A DNA stretch of 64,000 nt from Planctomycetota bacterium (GTDB taxonomy: Bacteria; Planctomycetota; Phycisphaerae; Phycisphaerales; UBA1924), in contig JANRJM010000014.1 of NCBI GenBank assembly GCA_033763975.1, positions 62,001 to 126,000 on the forward strand, in the 5' to 3' direction. The notes under the pieces are model-generated. The model made no database searches, was not told the DNA's origin, and saw only the letters and a list, made by a program, of their open reading frames with translations. Positions 29,267 through 37,427 of this stretch are shown here, one piece after another (within the stretch, counting starts at the first letter, position 1; each line of letters starts with the position of its first letter). Both the position numbers and the translations under genes were made by a program.

Positions 29267-31189
29267 GTGCTCCGACTGGCTCTCCCGCTGGTGCTGTTGG
29301 CGTCCGTCGCCCTCGCGGGCCTGCTCGCGGGCGGCGCGCCCCCCCGCGCCGACTTCGTCATGGTCAACCGGGGCGAGGTCAGCACGCTCGACCCCGTCCA
29401 GATGTCGTGGCTGCAAGACTTCCGCGCCGCGTCGCTCCTCTCCGAGGGCCTCACGCGCTGGGACGTCTTCAGCGAGTCGTTCGACCCCGTCCCCGGCGTC
29501 GCCGAGTCCTGGACGATCTCCGACGACGCCTGCGCGTACACCTTCCGCCTGCGCGAAGACGCCCGCTGGAGCGACGCCTCGCCCGTCACGGCCCACGACT
29601 TCGTGTACGCGTGGCGACGGCTCATCCTGCCCGACGGCGGGGGCGACTACGCCGCACTGCTCTCGTGCGTGCGGGGCGTGCGCGAGTTCGTCGAGTGGCG
29701 GTCGCGTCAACTCGCGGCGTACGCCGCGGCGTCAACCCGTGACTCCGCCCGGGCCGCGGCCCTGTGGGAGGAAACGGTCCGCGCGTTCGACGAGCGCGTC
29801 GGCGTGCACGCGCCCGACGACCGCACGCTCGTCGTCGAGCTCGAACGCCCGACGCCCTACTTCCTCGATCTCACGTCCTTCGGCCCGCTGGCGCCCGTAC
29901 ACCGCGCCACCCTCGAACGCCACGAGTCCATCGACCCGCGCACCGCCCTGCGCCGCACCGACCCCTCGTGGACGCGCCCCGGCACGCTCGTGTCCAACGG
30001 CCCGTTCCGTCTCACCGAGTGGCGCTTCAAGCGCCACATGCGCTTCGAACGCAGCGAGCACTACTGGGACCGCCAGCGCGTCAACGTCCGCAGCGTCGCC
30101 ATCCCCTCCATCGCCGACGGCAACGCCCAGGTCCTCGCCTTCCGCTCCGGCGCGGTCGACTGGACCAGCGACGTCACCCCGTTTTATCGCGGCGAGATCT
30201 TCGCCGCCAAGCAGGCCTTCCACGCGGCGCACGCCCCGGAGGTCGCGCGTCTGCGGGCCGCCGGGCTCGATCCCGTCGCGATCGACCGCGCCCTCCCGCG
30301 CGATCCGCGCGCGCACGTGCACGCGTTTCCCTCGTTCGGAACGTACTTCTACAACTTCAACTGTCGCCCGCGCCTGGGCGACGGCACGCCCAATCCCTTC
30401 GCCGACGCGCGCGTCCGCCGCGCATTCGCCCGCACGATCGACCGCGAGAGCGTGGCGCGCGACATCCTCCGGGGCGGCGAGCGCCCGACCCGCACGCTCA
30501 TCCCGCCCGGCTCGATCGGCGGGTACGCCTCGCCCCCGGGGCTCGAGCCCGACGTCGAGATCGCGCGCCGGGAACTGGCCGAGGCCGGCTTCCCCGGCGG
30601 CGCGGGCTTCCCCGCCATCGAGATCCTCGTGAACAGCGAGGGAAACCACGCGCTCATCGCGCAGGCCGTCGCGCGCGACTGGGGCTCGCGCCTGGGTGTG
30701 CGGGCGCGGGTGATCGTCAAGGAGACGCGTGCCTTCCGCGAGGACGTGAAGGGCGGGCGGTTCATGGTGAGCCGCGCGACGTGGTTCGGCGACTACGGCG
30801 ACCCGACCACGTTCCTGGACCTCAACCGCACCGGCAACGGCAACAACGACCGCGGCTATTCCAGCCCCGCGTACGACGAGCTGCTGGCCGAGGCCGAACG
30901 CGCCGCCGACCCCGCCGAGCGCCTCGCCATCCTCGCGCGCGCCGAGGCGCTGCTCGTCGAGCACGAACTGCCCTTCGCGCCGATCTACCAGTACGTGCAG
31001 CAGTACCTCTTCGACCCGCACCGCGTCGGGGGCATCTCGCCCCACCCGCGCCAGGCACAGGACCTCTCGCGCGTCGACATCCTCGGCGACGGCGTCGGCG
31101 CCGACGTCGCGCCCGCCATGCGCCCGGGGCGGGCCGGCGGCTCGCTCGCCCCGCCCGCACCCCCCGCCCCGCACGGAACCACGCCGTGA
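29267..31189 (+). CDS. Oligopeptide ABC transporter substrate-binding protein (OppA-like)
   Basis: A 640-residue exported solute-binding protein of the SBP_bac_5 family. The GTG start gives a membrane or signal segment (LALPLVLLASVALAGLLAGG). The typical N-terminus of this family, GEVSTLDPVQMSW and FRLREDARWSDASPVTAHDF, is followed by VSNGPFRLTEW, and DYGDPTTFLDL marks the C-terminal lobe. It binds oligopeptides outside the cytoplasm and delivers them to the permease. Its stop overlaps the next start by GTGA, so it is co-translated with the OppB-type permease. OppC and the two ATPases are not in the window. Confidence 0.88.
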   Translation: MLRLALPLVLLASVALAGLLAGGAPPRADFVMVNRGEVSTLDPVQMSWLQDFRAASLLSEGLTRWDVFSESFDPVPGVAESWTISDDACAYTFRLREDARWSDASPVTAHDFVYAWRRLILPDGGGDYAALLSCVRGVREFVEWRSRQLAAYAAASTRDSARAAALWEETVRAFDERVGVHAPDDRTLVVELERPTPYFLDLTSFGPLAPVHRATLERHESIDPRTALRRTDPSWTRPGTLVSNGPFRLTEWRFKRHMRFERSEHYWDRQRVNVRSVAIPSIADGNAQVLAFRSGAVDWTSDVTPFYRGEIFAAKQAFHAAHAPEVARLRAAGLDPVAIDRALPRDPRAHVHAFPSFGTYFYNFNCRPRLGDGTPNPFADARVRRAFARTIDRESVARDILRGGERPTRTLIPPGSIGGYASPPGLEPDVEIARRELAEAGFPGGAGFPAIEILVNSEGNHALIAQAVARDWGSRLGVRARVIVKETRAFREDVKGGRFMVSRATWFGDYGDPTTFLDLNRTGNGNNDRGYSSPAYDELLAEAERAADPAERLAILARAEALLVEHELPFAPIYQYVQQYLFDPHRVGGISPHPRQAQDLSRVDILGDGVGADVAPAMRPGRAGGSLAPPAPPAPHGTTP

Positions 31190-32151
31190 TCGCGCTCATC
31201 GCCCGGCGACTGCTGCAACTCCCGCTCATCCTGGGCGCCGTGCTGCTCCTCACCCTGGCGCTGGCGTGGGGCGTGCCGGGCAACCCGCTGGAGCGCGCGG
31301 AGCGCCGCCCGCCCGCGGAAGTCGAGGCCGCCATGCGCGCCCAGTACCGGCTCGACAGCTTCTGGTCGTTCGCGTGGTCGTACACGCTCCGCGCCAGCGG
31401 CGTGCGCTACGCCATCGACGCGCGGCGCGGCGAGCCGATGGACGGCCGCGACGTCTTCGACCTGGGCCCCTCGCTGCAGTACCGCGACCAGCGCGTGGCC
31501 GACATCATCGTCGACGCCCTCCCCGTCTCGGTCTCGCTCGGCGCCGCGGCCATCGCGCTCGCGCTCGTCATCGGCGTGGGCGCGGGGGTCGCCGGGGCCG
31601 TGCGCCCCGGGGGCGTGCTCGACGCGCTCACCCTCTCGCTGGCGCTCGTGGGCATCAGCCTGCCGACGTTCGTCGTCGGCACCGCGCTGCTCGCGCTGTT
31701 CGCGATCGTCTTCGGCTGGGCGCCCGTCGGCGGGTGGGGCTCGCTGCGCAGCATGCTGCTGCCCGCGGCGACCCTCAGCCTTCCCTACGCCGCGTACATC
31801 GCGAGACTCACGCGCGTGGGCATGATCGAGGCCCTGCGCGCCGACTACGTCCGCACGGCCCGGGCCAAGGGCCTGCCCGAACGCACCGTGATCTTCCGGC
31901 ACGCCCTCCGCAACGCGCTCGTGCCGACGGTCAGTTACCTCGGCCCGGCCTGCGCGGGGGCCATGACCGGCTCGTTCGTCGTCGAGACCGTCTTCAGCGT
32001 GCCCGGCATGGGCCAGCACTTCGTGAGCGCCGTGCAGAACAAGGACCTGTTCCTGCTGATGGGCGTCGTGCTGGTCTACGCCGTCGCGCTCGTGCTGCTG
32101 AACCTCGCCGCCGACGTGCTCGTCCGCGTGGTAGACCCGCGCGTGTCGTGA
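31186..32151 (+). CDS. Peptide ABC transporter permease, OppB type
   Basis: A 321-residue inner-membrane protein with about six transmembrane helices and the permease loop EALRADYVRTARAKGLPE (EAA motif region), which contacts the ATPase. A non-membrane insert sits between the first and second helices (about 40-115, RRPPAEVEAAMRAQYRLD), as in DppB/OppB proteins. It pairs with the binding protein upstream. The usual second permease and the ATP-binding genes do not follow: the next gene is a minus-strand hypothetical with only four bases between the stops. So the transporter is incomplete here and must be completed elsewhere, or is orphaned. Confidence 0.88.
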   Translation: MIALIARRLLQLPLILGAVLLLTLALAWGVPGNPLERAERRPPAEVEAAMRAQYRLDSFWSFAWSYTLRASGVRYAIDARRGEPMDGRDVFDLGPSLQYRDQRVADIIVDALPVSVSLGAAAIALALVIGVGAGVAGAVRPGGVLDALTLSLALVGISLPTFVVGTALLALFAIVFGWAPVGGWGSLRSMLLPAATLSLPYAAYIARLTRVGMIEALRADYVRTARAKGLPERTVIFRHALRNALVPTVSYLGPACAGAMTGSFVVETVFSVPGMGQHFVSAVQNKDLFLLMGVVLVYAVALVLLNLAADVLVRVVDPRVS

Positions 32152-32155
32152 CGGC

Positions 32156-32596
32156 TCAGGCGGTGCGGGGCGTGAAGGTCGCGCCGTCGAGCACGTCGCA
32201 CGACACGATGGCCCCGGGCTCAAAGTCCGCCGGGCCCTGGCGCGCGTCGCAGAGCAGCAGGTGGATCGGCACGCCCGCGTCGACGACCAGCGCCTCGCCG
32301 TCCATGCGCACGACGCGTCCCTGCACCCGGCGCGGGCGACCGGCGACCGGCTCGACGAAGCGCCCGCCGGTGTCCACCCGGTCCACCCGGCGCGCCTCGA
32401 CCCGGATCACCCCGATGAGCCGCTTGCCCACCGCGGGCGGCACCTCGCCCCCCGGACGCAGGTGCAGTTCGTACGACGTGTTCGGCACGCCGAACACGAG
32501 CATGGCGGGCTTGGTGGCGGTCTGGGCAAGCACGCCCAAGAGGACGCCCCGGGCCAGCGCGGGGTCGATCTCGGTGGTCGGCGACGGGGTGATCAT
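32156..32596 (-). CDS. Hypothetical protein
   Basis: A 146-residue soluble protein of beta-rich appearance (MLVFGVPNTSYELHL, RRVQGRVVRMDGEALVVDAG). The order resembles a single small-barrel domain, such as PilZ or an OB-like fold, but the RxxxR and DxSxxG motifs of PilZ are missing, so no family is claimed. Its stop lies four bases from that of the OppB-type permease. Confidence 0.55.
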   Translation of the reverse strand: MITPSPTTEIDPALARGVLLGVLAQTATKPAMLVFGVPNTSYELHLRPGGEVPPAVGKRLIGVIRVEARRVDRVDTGGRFVEPVAGRPRRVQGRVVRMDGEALVVDAGVPIHLLLCDARQGPADFEPGAIVSCDVLDGATFTPRTA

Positions 32597-32650
32597 GCGG
32601 TTATCGGCTCCGGTCTGGGCGCCCGCGGCGGGCCGCTCGCTGCTCGCAAG

Positions 32651-32723
32651 AGCCGCCTACAGGACTTGAACCTGCGACCCGCGCTTTACAAAAGCGCTGC
32701 TCTACCAACTGAGCTAAGGCGGC
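32651..32723 (-). tRNA. tRNA-Thr (UGU)
   Basis: Read on the minus strand: acceptor GCCGCCT (32723-32717) pairs with AGGCGGC (32658-32652), D arm GCTCAGTTGGTAGAGC, anticodon stem GCGCT/AGCGC around TTTGTAA, giving TGT (reads ACA), and T arm with GGTTCAAGTCC. The discriminator is T; no CCA is encoded. Confidence 0.95.
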
Positions 32724-32732
32724 GGCGGGGAC

Positions 32733-32738
32733 AGTATA
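32733..32738 (-). promoter_or_regulatory. Possible -10 element of tRNA-Thr(UGU)
   Basis: TATACT on the minus strand, ten bases before the tRNA, matches the -10 consensus at 5 of 6 positions. A matching -35 is not clear (TTAGGG lies 19 bases upstream), and the implied leader is only a few bases. Confidence 0.35.
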
Positions 32739-32879
32739 GGGGACGCCCGCGTCCGGGCCCTAAGCGCGGATTTCGCGCGGTAAGGTCTTGCGGCGTGGCG
32801 ACTCCGGAGTACCCTACGCCGTTGGGCGTCGGCCGCACCGGAGTTTCAGGCGGCCCGCCGAGGGTGAAGGGAGATTCGG

Positions 32880-33611
32880 ATGAATCGGACCACGTTCGTG
32901 TTCGGGGTGTTGGCCTGCGCAAGCCTCGCGAGCGCACAGCTCCAGTTCCAGGAAGGGTCGGGCAACTTCCAGGACATCGCGGGCCTGCCCGGCACCATCG
33001 AACTCTTCATCCCGTTCAACGGCTCGACCGTCGTCACCACCTCGATCGGTAACGACGTCTTCCCCGCGGGCGACATCAAGGTGAGCTACGGCTGCACCAT
33101 CGCCTCGAACGTCGGCGCGTCCGAGGCCGTCGGGGCGTACGAAACCCTTCCTTCGCCGAACCTCTACGACCAGAAGACGGCCATGGCGATCATCTGGGAC
33201 ACCCCGAATCCCGCCGTCGCCACCACCCAGTTCTTCTTCCGCGAGTTCACCAACGATCCGACGGACATCTACTACATCGTCCAGTGGAACAACGTGCCGA
33301 TGGGCGGGCTCGGCGGCACCGTCACCACCCAGGTCCGCGTGAACGACGTCGACGACTTCCGCACGAACATCTTCGCGGTCTTCTCCTACCAGGACGTGCA
33401 GGACGAGGGCGTCGAGGGCGGGCGATTCGCCTCCATCGGGTACCAGAGCGCGTCGCCCGAGTTCCCGACGGTGCAGTGGTCGTTCAATCAGCGCAACGCC
33501 GTCCGCAACCAGGGCGATCTGATCCTGACGAAGATCCCGGCGCCGGGCTCGCTGGGCGTGCTTGCCTTGGGCGCGCTGGCGTGCCGTCGTCGCCGCGCGA
33601 AGACTGTGTGA
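32880..33611 (+). CDS. PEP-CTERM-type exported protein
   Basis: A 243-residue secreted protein. It has a signal peptide ending near LASAQ (about residue 20), a beta-rich body (about 25-215) with a pattern like nidogen-type extracellular domains (NIFAVFSYQDVQDEG), and a sorting tail: IPAPG, a hydrophobic LGVLALGALAC and RRRR. The tail follows the PEP-CTERM plan with IPAP in place of PEP, a variant seen in Phycisphaerae proteins. It would be processed and anchored by an exosortase, none of which is in the window. Probable role is at the cell surface or in matrix. Confidence 0.8.
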   Translation: MNRTTFVFGVLACASLASAQLQFQEGSGNFQDIAGLPGTIELFIPFNGSTVVTTSIGNDVFPAGDIKVSYGCTIASNVGASEAVGAYETLPSPNLYDQKTAMAIIWDTPNPAVATTQFFFREFTNDPTDIYYIVQWNNVPMGGLGGTVTTQVRVNDVDDFRTNIFAVFSYQDVQDEGVEGGRFASIGYQSASPEFPTVQWSFNQRNAVRNQGDLILTKIPAPGSLGVLALGALACRRRRAKTV

Positions 33612-33682
33612 GGATCCGACCTCTCCGCACGGGTTCGTGACCCATCCCGCTACCTTTCGTCGTTGCACGAGAGGAATCAGTG

Positions 33683-35071
33683 ATGGCACACACTCGCCGT
33701 GAGTTTCTGAATCGGGGCACCGCGTTCACGCTCGGGTTTGCCGGGCTCAGTTCGCTCTACGCGCGTCACAAGACCCTCGCCTCGGCGCTCGAAGCCTCCG
33801 ACACCGGCTTTGGCCCGCTGATCCGCGACCCCCGTGGGATCATCGACCTTCCCGCCGGGTTCACGTACTCCACGTTCTCGCGCGCCGGCGAGGAGATGGA
33901 CGACGGGTTCCTCCTCCCCGGAAAGCACGACGGGATGGCCGCCTTCCGGGGCGAGAACAACCGCGTCATCCTGGTCCGCAACCACGAGATGGACGCGACC
34001 GATGTCGCGCTGGGCCCGTTCGGCGCCGACAACGCCCGCCTGTCGAAGCTGGCCCCCGACCGCATGTTCGACGCCGGCGGCGGGCGCGCCCCGGAACTGG
34101 GCGGCACCACCACCGTCGTCTACAACCAGCTCACCGGCAAGGTCGAGCGCCAGTTCATGAGCCTGTTCGGCACCGCGCGGAACTGCGCGGGTGGACCGAC
34201 GCCCTGGAACTCCTGGCTTACCTGCGAAGAGACCGCCCTCACCAAGGGCGAAGGCCGCGAGCACGACCACGGCTGGGTCTTCGAAGTCCCCGCCGGCGCC
34301 ACCGGCGCCGTCAAGCCCGAGCCGATCACCGCGATGGGCCGCTTCCGCCACGAGGCCGTCGCCTTCGACCCGCGCAGCGGCGCCGTCTATCAGACCGAGG
34401 ACGTCGCCGACGCCGGCCTCTACCGATACCTGCCGAAGGAACGCACCCGCCTGCTCGCCGGCGGGCGTCTGCAGGCGCTGTGCGTCGCCGATCGCGCCAC
34501 GCTCGACACGCGCAACTGGGACAAGGCGCACCAGACCGTGAAGGTCGGCGAGAAGCTCCGCGTGCGCTGGGTCGACCTCGTCAACGTCGAGGCACCCAAG
34601 GACGACCTCCGCACGCAGGCCCAGAGCAAGGGCGGGGCGATCTTCGCCCGCTGCGAAGGCATCTGGTACGGCGACTCGTGCGCCTACTTCGCCTCCACCA
34701 GCGGCGGCTCGTCGGAGATGGGCCAGCTCTGGAAGTACACGCCCAGCCAGGCCGAGGGCACGCCCGACGAAGAAAAGAACCCCGGCATCCTCGAACTCAT
34801 GCTCGAGGTCCACGACTCCAAGGTGCTCAACAACGCCGACAACCTGACCGTCGCCCCCTGGGGCGACCTCATCGTCTGCGAAGACGGCGACGGCGCGAAC
34901 GGGCTCGTCGGCGTCACGCCCGACGGCATCCCCTACCGCCTCGCCATGACCCGCGTGAACACCTCCGAAACCGCCGGCGCGTGCTTCTCGCCCGATGGCT
35001 CGACGCTCTTCATGAACATCCAGCACCCGGGCCTCACGCTCGCCATCCGCGGGCCGTGGAAGAAGCGGTAG
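33683..35071 (+). CDS. PhoX/DUF839 family exported protein
   Basis: A 462-residue protein with a Tat signal (HTRREFLNRG followed by a hydrophobic stretch). The ATG at 33683 has GAGGA seven bases upstream; an adjacent GTG at 33680 is the alternative. The body matches the DUF839/PhoX group, which includes calcium- and iron-dependent alkaline phosphatases: NRVILVRNHEMDATD near 95 and NSWLTCEETAL near 175-185, each with the expected acidic ligand residues, and WGDLIVCEDGDG near the end. Alkaline phosphatase activity is inferred from the family; many members are untested. Folded export is expected. Confidence 0.82.
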   Translation: MAHTRREFLNRGTAFTLGFAGLSSLYARHKTLASALEASDTGFGPLIRDPRGIIDLPAGFTYSTFSRAGEEMDDGFLLPGKHDGMAAFRGENNRVILVRNHEMDATDVALGPFGADNARLSKLAPDRMFDAGGGRAPELGGTTTVVYNQLTGKVERQFMSLFGTARNCAGGPTPWNSWLTCEETALTKGEGREHDHGWVFEVPAGATGAVKPEPITAMGRFRHEAVAFDPRSGAVYQTEDVADAGLYRYLPKERTRLLAGGRLQALCVADRATLDTRNWDKAHQTVKVGEKLRVRWVDLVNVEAPKDDLRTQAQSKGGAIFARCEGIWYGDSCAYFASTSGGSSEMGQLWKYTPSQAEGTPDEEKNPGILELMLEVHDSKVLNNADNLTVAPWGDLIVCEDGDGANGLVGVTPDGIPYRLAMTRVNTSETAGACFSPDGSTLFMNIQHPGLTLAIRGPWKKR

Positions 35072-35152
35072 AGAGAGCGAGAGAGCGAGACAGGCAAGCA
35101 GGACGAGCGCCGGCGCACCTTCCCGGTCACTGCGCCAAGTCACTGCGCCAAG
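35071..35152. repeat. Tandem duplications at two convergent stops
   Basis: GAGAGAGC is duplicated at 35071-35086, starting with the last base of the phoX stop. At 35127-35152 the 13-base unit TCACTGCGCCAAG occurs twice; read on the minus strand, the first copy holds the last codons and TGA of the amidotransferase. Both fall in the spacer of the convergent pair. Confidence 0.8.
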
Positions 35153-35790
35153 AAGTTCGCCAGCAGCCGCGGCCCTTCGAGCGTCAAGAAGCTCTCCGGG
35201 TGAAACTGCACGCCCTCGAGCGGGCGCTTCGTGCCGTCCGCCCACGCGCGGCGCAGGCCCATGACCACCCGCCGCTGGTCGCCCGCTTCAGTCCGCTCGA
35301 TCGTCCACGCCGAGACTTCCCAGCCGTCCTCGCCCGGGCGTCGCGCGGGGATCGTCTCGGGCAGCACCACGAGCGAGTGGTAGCGTGTCGCGTCGAACGG
35401 GCTGGGCAGCCCGGCGAAGACGCCGCGCCCGTCGTGGTGGATCGGGCTCGTCTTGCCGTGCACGGGCACCGCGTGGCGCGTCACGGTCATGCCGTTCATG
35501 TCGGCCATCGTCTGGTGCCCCAGGCACACGCCCAGCACGGGCACGCGCCCGGCGAACCGCTCGATGATCGCCGCCGAGCACCCGGCCTCCTTGGGCGTGC
35601 AAGGCCCGGGCGAGATGATCACGCGCGAGGGCCCGCGCCCCGCGTCGAGACCCGCGGCCTGGTCGGGCGTGATCTCGTCGTTGCGCACGACCAGCAGGTC
35701 GCGCCCGACGCGCAGCGACCGGTCGATCTCGCCCAGACGCTGGACGAGATTCCACGTGAACGAGTCGTAGTTGTCGATGAGCAGGATCAC
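35140..35790 (-). CDS. trpG: Anthranilate/aminodeoxychorismate synthase glutamine amidotransferase
   Basis: A 216-residue class I glutamine amidotransferase (TrpG/PabA). It begins with ILLIDNYDSFTWNLVQ, the family start. The nucleophile Cys lies in VLGVCLGHQTMAD, preceded by the oxyanion IISPGPCTPKEAG, and the His-Glu pair is in GVQFHPESFLT. It provides ammonia to TrpE or PabB for anthranilate or aminodeoxychorismate; one such protein often serves both. No trpE or pabB is next to it. The start is GTG at 35790 with only a weak ribosome site, so the N-terminus is firm but the codon choice is not certain. The stop is inside a 13-base tandem duplication. Confidence 0.9.
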   Translation of the reverse strand: MILLIDNYDSFTWNLVQRLGEIDRSLRVGRDLLVVRNDEITPDQAAGLDAGRGPSRVIISPGPCTPKEAGCSAAIIERFAGRVPVLGVCLGHQTMADMNGMTVTRHAVPVHGKTSPIHHDGRGVFAGLPSPFDATRYHSLVVLPETIPARRPGEDGWEVSAWTIERTEAGDQRRVVMGLRRAWADGTKRPLEGVQFHPESFLTLEGPRLLANFLAQ

Positions 35791-35852
35791 GCCGGAGGGT
35801 AGTGACGCGCCCGTGCCGGGCGCGGGGCTCGCGCCGCGAACCCGTCGCGTCC

Positions 35853-36668
35853 CTACGCCGCCTCGCCCTGGGCGCTCGTCTCGGGCTTGGTCCCGCACAC
35901 CCCGTCGCGCGTGACGAGGAAAAAGTCGGCGCAGATGGGGTACGGCAAGCGGCGGAAGTCGTGCTCGACGCGCTCGCGCAGGCGCGCGACGAACGGGTCC
36001 GGCCCGCACGAGAACCCCACGAACATGTCGCGCGCGGGCGTGGCGACGTAGAAGTTCCCGCCCAGCTGCGGCGCCAGCCGGTCGTACAGCCCGTCGAGCA
36101 GCAGCCGGGCCGCGTCGTACCCGTCGTGCTGCGACAGGATCGCGGCCTTCCCGCCCTCCTTCGATTCCACGACCTGCACTTCCAGCTCGGGCGCGTACTG
36201 GTTGAGATTCTCGCGCGCAATCTGCTCGGTCTCTTCGATGTCGAGGCGCCAGCGCACGAGCTGCTCGGTCGTGATGCTCACGGTCATGTGCGGGAGATCG
36301 GTGACGAAGACGATGACCGTGTCGTTGACGAACGGGACGTGCGCGACCTGCTCGCGCGAGAGGTGCCGGAAGATGCCCTCGGGCTGGATGCGGGGCATGA
36401 TCCGCGAGCGGGCGAAGTCGAGCGACATCGAGACGAGCTGGAGGGCGTCGCCGGCGAAGAGCTGCTCGAGGTAGTGCGAGACGATCTCGGTGCCGCGGGC
36501 GGGCTCGTGGTTGACCATGCGGAAGAGGTTCTCGAGGTCGAGCCGCCGCCCGTTGACGATGAGCTCGCGCGGGCCGATGAAGTCGACCGCGTAGGCCGGC
36601 TGCAGTTGGCGCAGCATGGACGCGACGGTTTCGGCGAACGCTTCGGGTTCTCGCGGCATCGAGCCCAT
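35853..36668 (-). CDS. DUF1444 family protein
   Basis: A 271-residue soluble protein that matches the DUF1444 (YtpQ-like) group by its LFRMVNHEPARGTEIVSHYL and VNDTVIVFVTDLPHMTVSIT segments. The ATG at 36668 has GAGGAG five bases upstream. The role of the family is unknown. It lies on the minus strand, opposite to acpP, with the 404-base spacer upstream. The family assignment rests on my recall of the pattern. Confidence 0.65.
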   Translation of the reverse strand: MGSMPREPEAFAETVASMLRQLQPAYAVDFIGPRELIVNGRRLDLENLFRMVNHEPARGTEIVSHYLEQLFAGDALQLVSMSLDFARSRIMPRIQPEGIFRHLSREQVAHVPFVNDTVIVFVTDLPHMTVSITTEQLVRWRLDIEETEQIARENLNQYAPELEVQVVESKEGGKAAILSQHDGYDAARLLLDGLYDRLAPQLGGNFYVATPARDMFVGFSCGPDPFVARLRERVEHDFRRLPYPICADFFLVTRDGVCGTKPETSAQGEAA

Positions 36669-37072
36669 GGGACTCCTCTCATCCTCCGGGCAGGGGGCGG
36701 AATCGCCCGCGTCCCGAAGGCCGGGCGAGACGCCCGGGGTTGAACCTTCGGGAGAGACCATCGTCCTTCGATTCGCCCGAGGTCAGAATCGGTTCGGACA
36801 ATCCACCCCCGGGGACTGCGCATGACGCCGTCCGCCTTGCCGGGGCGCAGACCTTGCGTGCTCGGTTCGCGCCACGGGTCGGGATGGAAGGATCATGTCG
36901 TCTGCGCCGGGGAGGGGGAGGGGTGTATAATCCCGCCCCCCTAGAAGCCCGGCAGGGTTCGCGGGCGACGGACACGTCGGCGGGAAAGGGGTAGAGTCGT
37001 GTTCCCCGGGGGCCGGTGGTCTCCGGGGGGCGTGTGGGCCGGCCCCTGGGTCGATCGAAACGGAGAACGCAC
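36669..37072. other. Divergent spacer upstream of acpP
   Basis: This 404-base gap separates the DUF1444 gene from acpP. I see no gene in it. It contains a perfect TATAAT at 36926-36931 and a better-paired promoter at 36969-36997, plus poly-purine and GC-rich stretches. The half nearest the DUF1444 gene shows no recognisable element. Confidence 0.5.
36969..36997 (+). promoter_or_regulatory. Candidate acpP promoter
   Basis: CGGACA (36969-36974) and TAGAGT (36992-36997) have 17-base spacing, each matching 4 of 6 consensus bases. Transcription would start near 37004, 69 bases before the GTG start of acpP. The perfect TATAAT at 36926-36931 has no convincing -35 and may be a second start. Confidence 0.5.
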
Positions 37073-37318
37073 GTGACCGAGCAGGAGATCGAAGCGAAAG
37101 TGATCGAAATCGTGGCCCAGCAGATGGGGCACGACAAGTCAAAGATCTCGCGCACGTCGAGCTTCATCGACGATCTGAACGCCGACAGCCTCGACCAGGT
37201 CGAACTGGTCATGGAACTGGAGGAAGCGTTCGAGACCGAGATCCCCGACGATCAGGCCGAGAAGATCAAGACCGTCGGCGACGCGATCGACTTCATCAAG
37301 CAGCACCACGCCGCCTGA
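37073..37318 (+). CDS. acpP: Acyl carrier protein
   Basis: An 81-residue acidic carrier that holds growing fatty acids on a phosphopantetheine arm. The attachment site is Ser39 in [13 protein letters not shown], and the conserved [19 protein letters not shown] follows, so it is a standard type II ACP of normal length. The GTG start at 37073 has CGGAG at 37061-37065. It is followed 110 bases later by fabF, the usual pair in fatty-acid gene clusters. Confidence 0.95.
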   Translation: MTEQEIEAKVIEIVAQQMGHDKSKISRTSSFIDDLNADSLDQVELVMELEEAFETEIPDDQAEKIKTVGDAIDFIKQHHAA

Positions 37319-37427
37319 TCCGTCCTGATTCCCGGATCGCCGACGCTCGCGGGTCGAGTGACGGAAACATCGGGGCGCACGCGCGGCACACCGCTCGGGC
37401 GGCCCGCGGACGGCGCAGGAGCAATTC

